The translations under genes and the position numbers were made by a program. Of a DNA stretch of 41,200 nucleotides, positions 25,529-32,859 are shown one piece after another. Each line of letters opens with the position of its first letter. Position 1 is the first letter of the stretch. A model generated the notes under the pieces. The model ran no database searches. It saw nothing but the letters and a program-made list of their open reading frames with translations, and was not told where the DNA came from. Location: the NCBI GenBank assembly GCA_903885595.1, contig CAISJJ010000424.1, positions 1-41,200 of the forward strand. Reading direction: 5' to 3'. The stretch comes from an uncultured Bacteroidales bacterium. GTDB lineage: Bacteria; Bacteroidota; Bacteroidia; Bacteroidales; FEN-979.

Positions 25529-26218
25529 ATGTTCCGGATTTTCATACCCATACTGTTCACATTTTTTTCATGTTCAATGTTCGCCCAGGATACGCTGAAT
25601 GTTACCGACAGCTATGGCCGTAAGCAGGGATCATGGCGCAAACGCGATTCGGCTGGGCGTATCGTCTATGAAGGGCGTTTCAAAGATGGCCTTCCTGCCG
25701 GCGAATTCCGCTATTTTTACCCTGACGGAAAGCTGAAAACGGTTTCCATTTTGTCAAACCAGGGCAAAAGGGCTGTCACCATCTCTTACTTTCCCAACGG
25801 CCGCAAAATGGCCGCCGGCAACTATCTGAATGAAAAAAAGGACAGTACCTGGCAGTTTTTTAGCGAATCAAACGGCTCGCTGGTTTCAGAAGAACAATAT
25901 GTAAACGGGATGATCACCGGTTTTTCAAAGGTTTACTATCCCGAAGGCGGTTTATCTGAACAGTGTGAATATAAAGATGGTGTCCGCGACGGGCGCTGGG
26001 AGCAATATTACCTTGACGGGAAAATCAAGCTCCGCGCTGCTTACAGGGCAGGGGAGAAGCAGGGTCCTTTTACAACATTCTACGATTCGGGTCTGTTAAT
26101 GATAACGGGTCAATATATTGCCGGCCACCAGGATGGCGTGTGGATCTATTACAATGAAAAGGGCGGCATCACCAAAAAAGAGACCTATCAAAACGGAAGT
26201 ATGGTCAAAGTGGAATGA
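25529..26218 (+). CDS. Exported MORN-repeat protein (YwqK-like)
   Basis: A signal peptide spans residues 1-18 or so (FRIFIPILFTFFSCSMFA, cut before QD). The rest is a run of MORN_2-type repeats of about 22-24 residues with the G-x-W/F-x-x-Y-x-x-G-x pattern: GSWRKRDSAGRIVYEG, GEFRYFYPDGKLKTV, DSTWQFFSESNGSLVSE, GFSKVYYPEGGLSEQ, GRWEQYYLDGKIKLRA, GPFTTFYDSGLLMITG, GVWIYYNEKGGITKK. Such proteins are often labelled YwqK-like antitoxins, but with an export signal and no toxin neighbour that label has little support. I chose ATG 25529 because it opens the signal peptide; the frame from 25481 would run into recR. Confidence 0.87.
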   Translation: MFRIFIPILFTFFSCSMFAQDTLNVTDSYGRKQGSWRKRDSAGRIVYEGRFKDGLPAGEFRYFYPDGKLKTVSILSNQGKRAVTISYFPNGRKMAAGNYLNEKKDSTWQFFSESNGSLVSEEQYVNGMITGFSKVYYPEGGLSEQCEYKDGVRDGRWEQYYLDGKIKLRAAYRAGEKQGPFTTFYDSGLLMITGQYIAGHQDGVWIYYNEKGGITKKETYQNGSMVKVE

Positions 26219-26234
26219 CCGGATAAAAACTGAC

Positions 26235-26694
26235 TTACCTGTTGCGATAGATCAGCTTCCCCTCCTTTTCGTCCATTTCAATCTCCGCGTCACGATCGAC
26301 CGTTCCGTCAAGGATCATTTTCGACAGTTCATTAAGTACCTGTTTCTGGATTACCCTTTTGATCGGCCTTGCACCATACTGAGTGTCGAAACCCAACCGG
26401 GCGATAAAGGCGATGGCCGCGGGGGTGGCCGTCAGCGTTACATTGTTTATACCGAGTAAGCCCCGGATAAGGCCAATCTGCAGTTCAGCCACACGGATTA
26501 TTTCATTGAATGTGAGCGGTTTGAACATGATTATTTCATCCACCCGGTTAAGGAACTCGGAGCGAATACTTTTTTTAAGCAGGTCGAAAACTTCGTCCCT
26601 GGTGCGATTTTCAATTTCTGAAAAGCCATTGCAATTTCCAGGCCTTTCTGAACAGCCCCTCCTGGACTTTTATGTTGAAATTGTAAAAATTCAT
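26235..26694 (-). pseudogene. clpB: clpB remnant with a large internal deletion and frameshifts
   Basis: The minus strand carries both ends of the ClpB disaggregase and almost nothing between. ATG 26694 opens NFYNFNIKVQE, the ClpB N-terminus. After an indel near 26658 the next frame continues AVQKGLEIAMAF. At about 26620 the third frame picks up the far C-terminus: SEIENRTRDEVFDLLKKSI, RSEFLNRVDEIIMFKPLT, then FDTQYGARPIKRVIQKQVLN and the stop at 26235. Around 700 residues, including both AAA+ Walker motifs, are missing. About 25 N-terminal and 130 C-terminal codons remain. A 103-residue open frame from 26543 (GTG) is just part of this relic. An assembly error cannot be excluded. Confidence 0.88.
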
Positions 26695-26831
26695 GGCTTT
26701 GGTTTTTTTTGACCAGCTTAACCTGGAGATCAGAATGCGTCAAAATTTTTGCCATCCAGGTTTATGTTCCTGATTTTGGAAAAAATGTCACTGGAGGGTG
26801 TGAAATTCATGCCGTTTTGACTGATTTTAAT

Positions 26832-26839
26832 TACTTTTG
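26832..26839 (+). promoter_or_regulatory. -7 element (TACTTTTG) upstream of the CoA-binding gene
   Basis: TACTTTTG matches TAnnTTTG about 113 bases before the next plus-strand ATG. No matching -33 box is clear. The rest of the gap from 26695 to 26952 (258 bases) holds no gene that I can support. Confidence 0.3.
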
Positions 26840-26952
26840 TCTAAAGATTGTGAATCAATTAACATTAGTAATACCAAAAGAAACCGTTGAGTTATCTTGT
26901 AAATAAGAACATTGCGAATGCCGGTCGACGGTTGAGATCAAATGACTGACAA

Positions 26953-27315
26953 ATGAAAAAGAAAACCCTGGTTTTGGGTGCGAGCACAAATCCTGAACGA
27001 TTTGGATATATGGCTGTCAGAAAGTTAAAGTACAGCAATGTTCCGGTCGTGGCAGTTGGTTTGCGTGAAGGAGAGATTAGCGGAGTGAGGATTGAGAAAC
27101 CTTTTTCGAAATTTGAGGAGATTCACACGGTAACCCTTTATATCGGCCCCAAAAATCAGCCTGCCTATTATGATTATGTGCTCAGTCTAAAGCCCAGGCG
27201 GGTAATTTTTAACCCTGGGACCGAGTCGTCTGAGTTTGCTGCCATCCTCACTGAGGCCGGGATTGAAGTCGTTTATGGCTGCACCCTGATCATGATCTCC
27301 AATAATCTCTACTGA
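26953..27315 (+). CDS. CoA-binding domain protein (CoA_binding_2)
   Basis: This 120-residue single Rossmann domain is of the CoA_binding_2 (YccU-like) family. The nucleotide loop is VLGASTNPERFGYMAVRKL. The family pattern continues with VVAVGLREGEISGVRIEKPF, TLYIGPKNQPAYYDYVLSLK, RRVIFNPGTESSEFAAIL and a conserved Cys near the end (VVYGCTLIM). Members are small cytoplasmic proteins that bind CoA; the specific role is not known. No operon partner is obvious, as the clpB relic upstream is on the other strand. Confidence 0.9.
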   Translation: MKKKTLVLGASTNPERFGYMAVRKLKYSNVPVVAVGLREGEISGVRIEKPFSKFEEIHTVTLYIGPKNQPAYYDYVLSLKPRRVIFNPGTESSEFAAILTEAGIEVVYGCTLIMISNNLY

Positions 27316-27374
27316 TCATACCAAATCGTTAACTCCGGCGTTATTGTTTTAACGGGCCTATTCAAAGAATTTCT

Positions 27375-27382
27375 TATTTTTG
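27375..27382 (+). promoter_or_regulatory. -7 element (TATTTTTG) before the T9SS cargo gene
   Basis: TATTTTTG ends 20 bases before ATG 27403. Transcription would start near 27388-27390, so the upstream TTG (27391) would have essentially no leader. This supports the ATG. Confidence 0.45.
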
Positions 27383-27402
27383 TTGCCGCATTGAACCTCC
27401 AG

Positions 27403-28557
27403 ATGAAACATTTCCTTTTCATAATTTTTTTATTTTCCAGCCTGTCGGTCGTAAGCCAGATAACCGTTCTTGTAACACCGGCCGATACAATCGTTTGTTA
27501 TGGCGACAGTGTTGCGTTTACGGCCATCCCAAATGTGGGTACCTATACCGGGACCGTTACCTACAAATGGCAGAAGAATTTTATTGATATTTCAGGCGCA
27601 ACCGATTCAATTTTTGCCATTGCCAGTGTTACTGCCAATTCACCAGGTCTCTTTCGCTGCATTATAACAGGTGAGGTGGATACTATTGCCGACACCAGCA
27701 ACAATGCACAATTGCGCATGTATCCCAAAATAAATATCGACACGCTCTACCGGTACAACCCGCTTGGGTGCCCCCGGGAGTGCAAAGGACAATTTAAAAC
27801 GCAGGTCTCCGGCGGAACACAATTTGAGAACTATCCCCCTTACATATATGACTGGCATGGAGGATTTTCGCAGGATACCATCGTGTTTGGCCTGTGCCGC
27901 GGACATTACAACCTAACTGTTACTGATTCACTTGGCTGCTCGGTCGACAGCTCCTATTATGTCGATGTTTTGAAAGCGCCAAAAGTCGATTTTGAATTTT
28001 CACCCCGTGATACCATCTATCTTACCAATCCCAACATCCAGATGTCGTTTCCTGATTCGATGAAACAATACCTGACGAACTGGACCTGGGATTTTGGCGA
28101 CAGTACAAAGATTCCCAATGTAAATCCTGTTTCTCATTCCTATTCGGAGGAGATGATGCTCAGCAATAAAGAGAGCCGGTTCATAGTTTTGCTTAATTTC
28201 ACTGATATTAATGGATGTGATACGATTATCACACATGAATTGATCATAAAACTGACAGAGCTCACCATTCCCAATGTTTTCACGCCCAACGGCGACGGAA
28301 TAAACGATGATCTGCGGATTTGGCTCGAAGGAGAGTCAAAGGATAAAGATTTCAGGGAGGCTTACCTTAGCAATGAATTTGTTGTATTTGACCGCTGGGG
28401 TAAAAAGGTTTTCGAAGAATCGAACTATCAGAGTGGCGATTGGAATGGGGCCAACCTGTCGGATGGGACCTATTTTTATATCCTGAAATGCCAGGGCCAG
28501 TTCAGGGATGACATTTTCAAAGGGGTTATTACGATCCTGAGGGGGGCTGGACGATAG
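27403..28557 (+). CDS. Secreted T9SS type B (gliding-motility CTD) PKD protein
   Basis: This protein of about 384 residues has a signal peptide (KHFLFIIFLFSSLSVVSQ). An Ig-like segment follows with the motif CYGDSVAFTAIPNVGTYTGT, then a PKD-type domain (NWTWDFGDSTKIPNVNPVSH). The C-terminal domain is the gliding-motility-associated/CHU_C type: TIPNVFTPNGDGINDDLRIW, FVVFDRWGKKVFEES, WNGANLSDGTYFYILKC, and it ends FKGVITILR. Such domains direct passage through the type IX secretion system and retention outside the cell. It is therefore a cell-surface or secreted protein, probably binding or adhesive, with no enzymatic domain visible. The nth gene begins 23 bases after its stop. Confidence 0.92.
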   Translation: MKHFLFIIFLFSSLSVVSQITVLVTPADTIVCYGDSVAFTAIPNVGTYTGTVTYKWQKNFIDISGATDSIFAIASVTANSPGLFRCIITGEVDTIADTSNNAQLRMYPKINIDTLYRYNPLGCPRECKGQFKTQVSGGTQFENYPPYIYDWHGGFSQDTIVFGLCRGHYNLTVTDSLGCSVDSSYYVDVLKAPKVDFEFSPRDTIYLTNPNIQMSFPDSMKQYLTNWTWDFGDSTKIPNVNPVSHSYSEEMMLSNKESRFIVLLNFTDINGCDTIITHELIIKLTELTIPNVFTPNGDGINDDLRIWLEGESKDKDFREAYLSNEFVVFDRWGKKVFEESNYQSGDWNGANLSDGTYFYILKCQGQFRDDIFKGVITILRGAGR

Positions 28558-28580
28558 TCCCATTACCAATCTTTATATTC

Positions 28581-29225
28581 ATGCGCAAAGAAGAACGATT
28601 CAGGCTTGTTCTCGACTATTTTTTGGAACACAGGCCGCAGGCAGAAACCGAGCTTAAATATACTGATCCTTATGAGCTTGTGGTGGCAGTGATCCTCTCG
28701 GCCCAATGCACCGACAAACGGGTAAATATCATAACTCCGGCTTTTTTTAACCGGTTTCCCGATGTGCAATCACTTGCTGCTGCTGAGCCTTCGATGGTTT
28801 TTGACCTGATCCGCAGCTGTTCTTATCCAAACAACAAGACGAAAAACCTAGTTGGAATGGCCAGGGCCCTGACGGGTAATTACAATGGGATACTTCCATC
28901 CGATGTCGATGAATTGCAAAAACTTCCGGGTATCGGCCGTAAAACAGCCAATGTACTGGCGTCGGTCATTTTCAATCAGCCTGCCCTGGCCGTCGACACC
29001 CATGTTTTTCGCGTTTCAGCGCGTATCGGATTGACAACCAATGCTAAAACCCCGCTGCAAACCGAGCAGCAACTGGTCAGACACATTCCTGAAAACCTTC
29101 GTTCCATCGCCCACCACTGGTTAATTCTGCATGGCCGGTATGTTTGTATTGCCCGCAAACCAAAATGTTCAGAATGTGGGCTGACAGCACTTTGCAAGTA
29201 TTTTTTGACGAACCAGGCCACATGA
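28581..29225 (+). CDS. nth: Endonuclease III
   Basis: Nth is a DNA glycosylase/AP lyase that removes oxidised pyrimidines. At 214 residues it is full length. The helix-hairpin-helix is [17 protein letters not shown] with catalytic Lys121, the catalytic Asp139 is in AVDTHVFRVSARIG, and the [4Fe-4S] cluster ligands are Cys189, Cys196, Cys199 and Cys205 in the classic C-x6-C-x2-C-x5-C spacing. It starts a DNA-repair/oxidative-stress stretch with bcp and recA, an arrangement I recognise from other Bacteroidota. Confidence 0.97.
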   Translation: MRKEERFRLVLDYFLEHRPQAETELKYTDPYELVVAVILSAQCTDKRVNIITPAFFNRFPDVQSLAAAEPSMVFDLIRSCSYPNNKTKNLVGMARALTGNYNGILPSDVDELQKLPGIGRKTANVLASVIFNQPALAVDTHVFRVSARIGLTTNAKTPLQTEQQLVRHIPENLRSIAHHWLILHGRYVCIARKPKCSECGLTALCKYFLTNQAT

Positions 29226-29276
29226 ATTTGTTGATAACTCAAGGGTTTATCACGGGGCATTTCAATCATTAATTTC

Positions 29277-29284
29277 TAATTTTG
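29277..29284 (+). promoter_or_regulatory. -7 element (TAATTTTG) before bcp
   Basis: TAATTTTG matches the local consensus and leaves a leader of about 37 bases to the bcp ATG. It probably also serves recA, since no promoter is obvious in the 53 bases between bcp and recA. Confidence 0.4.
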
Positions 29285-29327
29285 AGTGCAGATAATAACA
29301 TCATAATGTAACTTTAATAACCTGATT

Positions 29328-29792
29328 ATGGCACAATTAAAGAAAGGGGATCCTGCCCCAGGCATAGAGACAGTTGATCATAACGGTCAACCGGTTTCAC
29401 TCGCCTCCTTCAGGGGAAGCAAGGTCATCCTCTATTTTTATCCAAAGGATAATACACCGGGGTGTACAGCTGAAGCCTGTAATTTTAGGGACAACTATCA
29501 GATTCTCATGGATAAAGGAATTCGAATCATCGGGGTTAGCGCAGACGATGAACGGTCGCATAAAAATTTTTCTGAAAAATATGTATTACCTTTTGCCCTT
29601 ATCGCCGATAAAGCAAAGAAAATCATTATGGATTATGGTGTGTGGGGAAAAAAGAAACTTTATGGAAAAGAGTATGAGGGGATCAACCGCATGACTTTCA
29701 TTATTGACGAAAACGGTTTGATCGCACATATTTTTACCAGGGTGGATACAAAGAACCACACGGATCAGATCCTGAAGGAAATGGGGTATTAA
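29328..29792 (+). CDS. bcp: Thioredoxin-dependent thiol peroxidase (Bcp/PrxQ)
   Basis: This 154-residue peroxiredoxin of the PrxQ/Bcp class reduces hydrogen peroxide and organic hydroperoxides with thioredoxin. The peroxidatic Cys46 is in [10 protein letters not shown], and Cys51 of the same motif is the resolving residue, as in PrxQ. The family also shows [30 protein letters not shown] and [13 protein letters not shown]. It is between nth and recA on the same strand, and shared expression in oxidative or DNA-damage stress is plausible. Confidence 0.96.
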   Translation: MAQLKKGDPAPGIETVDHNGQPVSLASFRGSKVILYFYPKDNTPGCTAEACNFRDNYQILMDKGIRIIGVSADDERSHKNFSEKYVLPFALIADKAKKIIMDYGVWGKKKLYGKEYEGINRMTFIIDENGLIAHIFTRVDTKNHTDQILKEMGY

Positions 29793-29830
29793 CTTGCGAT
29801 GCCGGAATGCGGTTGTTGCGTAATGTAATT

Positions 29831-29837
29831 AAGGAGG
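29831..29837 (+). promoter_or_regulatory. Shine-Dalgarno AAGGAGG that fixes the recA start
   Basis: AAGGAGG stands 8 bases before ATG 29846 and only 2 before ATG 29840, so 29846 is the likely start. Strong Shine-Dalgarno sequences are rare in this window, which makes this one noteworthy. Confidence 0.75.
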
Positions 29838-29845
29838 AAATGAAA

Positions 29846-30850
29846 ATGGCAAATGAAGTGAACAAGGAAAAAGTGAAGGCGTTGCAGCTCACACTTGACA
29901 AACTGGAAAAAACTTATGGAAAAGGCACCATCATGCGTTTGGGCGACAATGCCATTGAAGCGGTGGATGTTATTTCAACAGGATCCATTGGTTTGGATTC
30001 AGCCCTGGGTATTGGCGGGTTGCCAAAAGGCAGGGTTATCGAAATTTATGGCCCGGAATCATCCGGGAAAACAACCCTTGCATTGCATGCGATTGCCGAA
30101 TCGCAAAAAGCCGGGGGTATTGCTGCATTCATTGATGCGGAACACGCTTTTGACCGGTTTTATGCGCAAAAGCTGGGCGTGGATGTTGAAAACCTGCTTG
30201 TTTCGCAGCCCGACAACGGGGAACAGGCGCTTGAGATTACCGAAAACCTGATCAGGTCGGGCGCTATCGACATCATCGTGATCGACTCGGTGGCAGCGCT
30301 TACTCCTAAAAGCGAAATTGAAGGCGAAATGGGAGATTCGAAAATGGGTTTGCAGGCACGTCTTATGTCACAGGCTCTCAGGAAATTAACATCAACTATC
30401 AGTAAAACAGCAACTTGCTGCATCTTTATTAATCAACTGCGCGAAAAGATCGGGGTGATGTTCGGGAACCCTGAAACGACTACTGGCGGAAATGCCTTAA
30501 AGTTCTATGCTTCGGTTCGCCTCGATATCCGCAGGCAGACGCAGTTGAAGGAGGGCGATGAAGTGGTTGGGAATCATGTGAAGGTAAAGGTGGTGAAAAA
30601 TAAAGTTGCACCACCCTTCCGCAAAGCTGAATTCGACATCATCTTTGGCGAGGGGATATCAAGACCCTTTGAAATCATCGATCTTGCCACGGAGTTGAAC
30701 GTTATCAAGAAGAGTGGCTCATGGTTCAGTTATGGGGATACCAAGCTTGGCCAGGGCAGAGACGCCGTAAAAAAGATCCTGCAGGACAATCCCGAGCTGG
30801 CAGATGAACTTGAAAAGAAAATCAGGGAGGTGTTGGCTGCTCAGAAATAG
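29846..30850 (+). CDS. recA: Recombinase A
   Basis: RecA forms the ATP-dependent filament for strand exchange and for induction of SOS repressor cleavage. The start at 29846 (set by an AAGGAGG eight bases upstream) gives 334 residues, opening [14 protein letters not shown]. Walker A is [12 protein letters not shown], with [20 protein letters not shown] and the L2-loop [36 protein letters not shown]. The C-terminus is short and acidic. ATGs at 29807 and 29840 are in frame but poorly placed for ribosome binding. Downstream lies a TPR lipoprotein with a 32-base gap. Confidence 0.98.
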   Translation: MANEVNKEKVKALQLTLDKLEKTYGKGTIMRLGDNAIEAVDVISTGSIGLDSALGIGGLPKGRVIEIYGPESSGKTTLALHAIAESQKAGGIAAFIDAEHAFDRFYAQKLGVDVENLLVSQPDNGEQALEITENLIRSGAIDIIVIDSVAALTPKSEIEGEMGDSKMGLQARLMSQALRKLTSTISKTATCCIFINQLREKIGVMFGNPETTTGGNALKFYASVRLDIRRQTQLKEGDEVVGNHVKVKVVKNKVAPPFRKAEFDIIFGEGISRPFEIIDLATELNVIKKSGSWFSYGDTKLGQGRDAVKKILQDNPELADELEKKIREVLAAQK

Positions 30851-30882
30851 CCTGTGAATACTGATATGAAAATTACCTACAG

Positions 30883-31905
30883 ATGAACAATTTTGCAACC
30901 TGTCTCCTGTTTTGCCTTTTGGCGCTGTCGGCTTGCCGAAGCGGAGGTGACCGTAAAGGTCAGAAACAGGATTCTGATACAACCCGGATGCGGCTTGAAA
31001 TGCTGAATCAGCAGATTGAGGATGATGAAGGCAATCCCGAATTATATAACCGCAGGGCTAAGAGTCTCCTAGCTGACCGCCAGTTTGACAAGGCTTTGAA
31101 AGATGTCAATAAAGCTATTTCGCTGGATGCCAGAAAGGCTGACTATTATATTACCTTATCCGACATCTACCTGTTGATGGGCCAACCTCAAAACAGCCGT
31201 GAGGCGCTTATCAAAGCCACCGGGATTGATGCGAAGGATAAGGGGGCATTGCTTAAGCTGGCAAAGTTGTATCTCATCGTTAAAGATTATCCGAACTGCT
31301 ACGCAACAGTAAAACAGCTCCTGGAAATTGACAATGGGAATGCCTCTGCCTTTTATACGAGGGCCATCGGTTTACTCGAACAGGGCGATACCATTCGTGC
31401 AGTTGATGATCTCAGACAGGCAGTTGACAAAAACCAGGAATTCTACGACGCTTATATCCAGCTGGGGGAACTTTTTTCAATAAAGAGGGATCCCCTGGCT
31501 GCGTTATATCTGCAAAATGCGTTGAATATCAGACCTCAAAGCAAGGAAGCACTGTATATGCTCGGATTATTTTACCAGGAGAACGGACAATATGAAAAAG
31601 CCATTGCAACCTATCATAACCTTGCAAAAGTAGATACTGCCTTCCGTGAAGTACCTTATAATATTGGCTATATTCACCTTGTGTACCAGAAAGATTTTCA
31701 CCTTGCCATTACTTACTTTACCGAATCATTGCAAAAAGATCCGGGATATTATCAGGCATATTATAACAGGGGCTATGCGTATGAATTGTTGGGCGACTAT
31801 AAAAAAGCCCTCGAAGACTATCAAAGGTCACTGAAAATCAAAGTGAATTACGATAAGGCAATCGAAGGACTGAACAGGCTTGACAAGCTAAGGGTCAGGA
31901 AGTAA
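30883..31905 (+). CDS. TPR-repeat lipoprotein
   Basis: This 340-residue protein starts with a lipoprotein signal (LLFCLLALSACRSGG, lipidation Cys at about 18). About 40 polar residues follow, then roughly eight TPR units, for example NPELYNRRAKSLLADRQF, QFDKALKDVNKAISLDARKA, PLAALYLQNALNIRPQSK, QYEKAIATYHNLAKVDTAF and DYKKALEDYQRSLKIKVNYD. It should sit on a membrane facing the periplasm as an assembly scaffold. The 3' end overlaps the convergent Hpt gene by 11 bases. Cargo or partners cannot be told. Confidence 0.92.
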   Translation: MNNFATCLLFCLLALSACRSGGDRKGQKQDSDTTRMRLEMLNQQIEDDEGNPELYNRRAKSLLADRQFDKALKDVNKAISLDARKADYYITLSDIYLLMGQPQNSREALIKATGIDAKDKGALLKLAKLYLIVKDYPNCYATVKQLLEIDNGNASAFYTRAIGLLEQGDTIRAVDDLRQAVDKNQEFYDAYIQLGELFSIKRDPLAALYLQNALNIRPQSKEALYMLGLFYQENGQYEKAIATYHNLAKVDTAFREVPYNIGYIHLVYQKDFHLAITYFTESLQKDPGYYQAYYNRGYAYELLGDYKKALEDYQRSLKIKVNYDKAIEGLNRLDKLRVRK

Positions 31906-32239
31906 GTTCTTTTTTTAATTGCCCGAGTTCCTGCATCAGGTCGTCCGAACTTTTCTTCAGATCGGCAAATAGCTGGTCAATGCCGGCTACCTGCATGTTT
32001 TTAGCCATCTCATCCAGTTTTCTGGAATGCTCGATTGTAACCGGGTCCATGAAATTTGCAATGACGCCTTTCAGACTGTGCGCGTTGAATTTTAATTTTG
32101 TAAAATCCTTATCCTGAATGTTTTGTTGTAAATTTTTGTAACGTTCCTCATATTCAGAAAAGAAAATATCAATGATTTCAATGATTATTTCCTTGTCGAA
32201 ATATTGGAAGTTATCGTTGAACTTCTGCCGGTCGATCAT
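31895..32239 (-). CDS. Histidine phosphotransfer (Hpt) domain protein
   Basis: This 114-residue protein is a stand-alone Hpt domain, a four-helix bundle that relays phosphate between response-regulator receivers. The phospho-accepting His54 is in KFNAHSLKGVIANFMD, the standard xxHxLKGxxxxxG-like motif, though the usual Gly is replaced here by Asn/Phe. Flanking helices are amphipathic (EIIDIFFSEYEERYKNLQQN; LDEMAKNMQVAGIDQLF). No histidine kinase or receiver gene lies in the window, so it is an orphan. It lies 23 bases downstream of the DUF5063 gene, in the same direction. Confidence 0.9.
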   Translation of the reverse strand: MIDRQKFNDNFQYFDKEIIIEIIDIFFSEYEERYKNLQQNIQDKDFTKLKFNAHSLKGVIANFMDPVTIEHSRKLDEMAKNMQVAGIDQLFADLKKSSDDLMQELGQLKKELTS

Positions 32240-32262
32240 AGCGCGATATTTTTACAAATGTA

Positions 32263-32811
32263 TTAAAAAATCATTTCGTTGTCACCTTCCGGGAACTGAA
32301 TACAATGAATTGCAGCCTGTGCATTGATAAGCCGGTACCCATAACGTGTCTCGAACAGGCGTTTGCATTCCTTCACCGCATTTTCTTTGAATGTCCTCAA
32401 CGGATTCTGATATAACAAAAGGAAATCTTTCAAATCCTGATAGATATCAGTAAAACATTCAGCCAGGCTTCCCTTTACAGGATCTGTATGACTTTTTTCG
32501 TGCAGATCGACAAAATAGAACTGATCTTTTTCTCCGAATTTGAAATAAAGCAGGTTAAACAGGGTTTCCCATTGTTCTTCATTAACATAATGTTCAACTG
32601 CTGCATCGTCGGTAACTTCAACCTCAGGCAGCAGGACACTTTTCAAATAGATCAGCGGGGCTATTTTCTGAAGAAATCCCAGCAATTCTTCGCTCGAATA
32701 GTCCCCGGCCTTTTCAAGAAAAAGGCAAAACTCATTCGCTACCGTTAACATCTCCAATACTTTCCTTGAATAAACCGGATCATCGCCGGTGCTCCTCATT
32801 TCATCATTCAT
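32263..32811 (-). CDS. DUF5063 family protein
   Basis: This 182-residue soluble protein has no signal peptide or TM segment. It fits the Bacteroidota DUF5063 family by its helical pattern: VYSRKVLEMLTVANEFCLFL, LLGFLQKIAPLIYLKSVLLP, EQWETLFNLLYFKFGEKDQF, SLAECFTDIYQDLKDFLLLY and, near the end, ECKRLFETRYGYRLINAQAA. I know of no established function. It lies between the BamA-like gene and the Hpt gene on the same strand (48- and 23-base gaps). Confidence 0.82.
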   Translation of the reverse strand: MNDEMRSTGDDPVYSRKVLEMLTVANEFCLFLEKAGDYSSEELLGFLQKIAPLIYLKSVLLPEVEVTDDAAVEHYVNEEQWETLFNLLYFKFGEKDQFYFVDLHEKSHTDPVKGSLAECFTDIYQDLKDFLLLYQNPLRTFKENAVKECKRLFETRYGYRLINAQAAIHCIQFPEGDNEMIF

Positions 32812-32859
32812 GCTGCATACATCATTTGGTGTGTAAAATTACGTTATTTCCCTCTTATT

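Noticed and set aside
25529-26218. Antitoxin of a toxin-antitoxin pair (usual YwqK label)
   Set aside because: The protein has an export signal and no candidate toxin is adjacent, so only the MORN repeat structure is supported.
26531-26755. Separate 74-residue minus-strand gene upstream of the ClpB fragment
   Set aside because: Its middle (VQKGLEIAMAFQ) is the second frame of the clpB relic, so it is part of the pseudogene.
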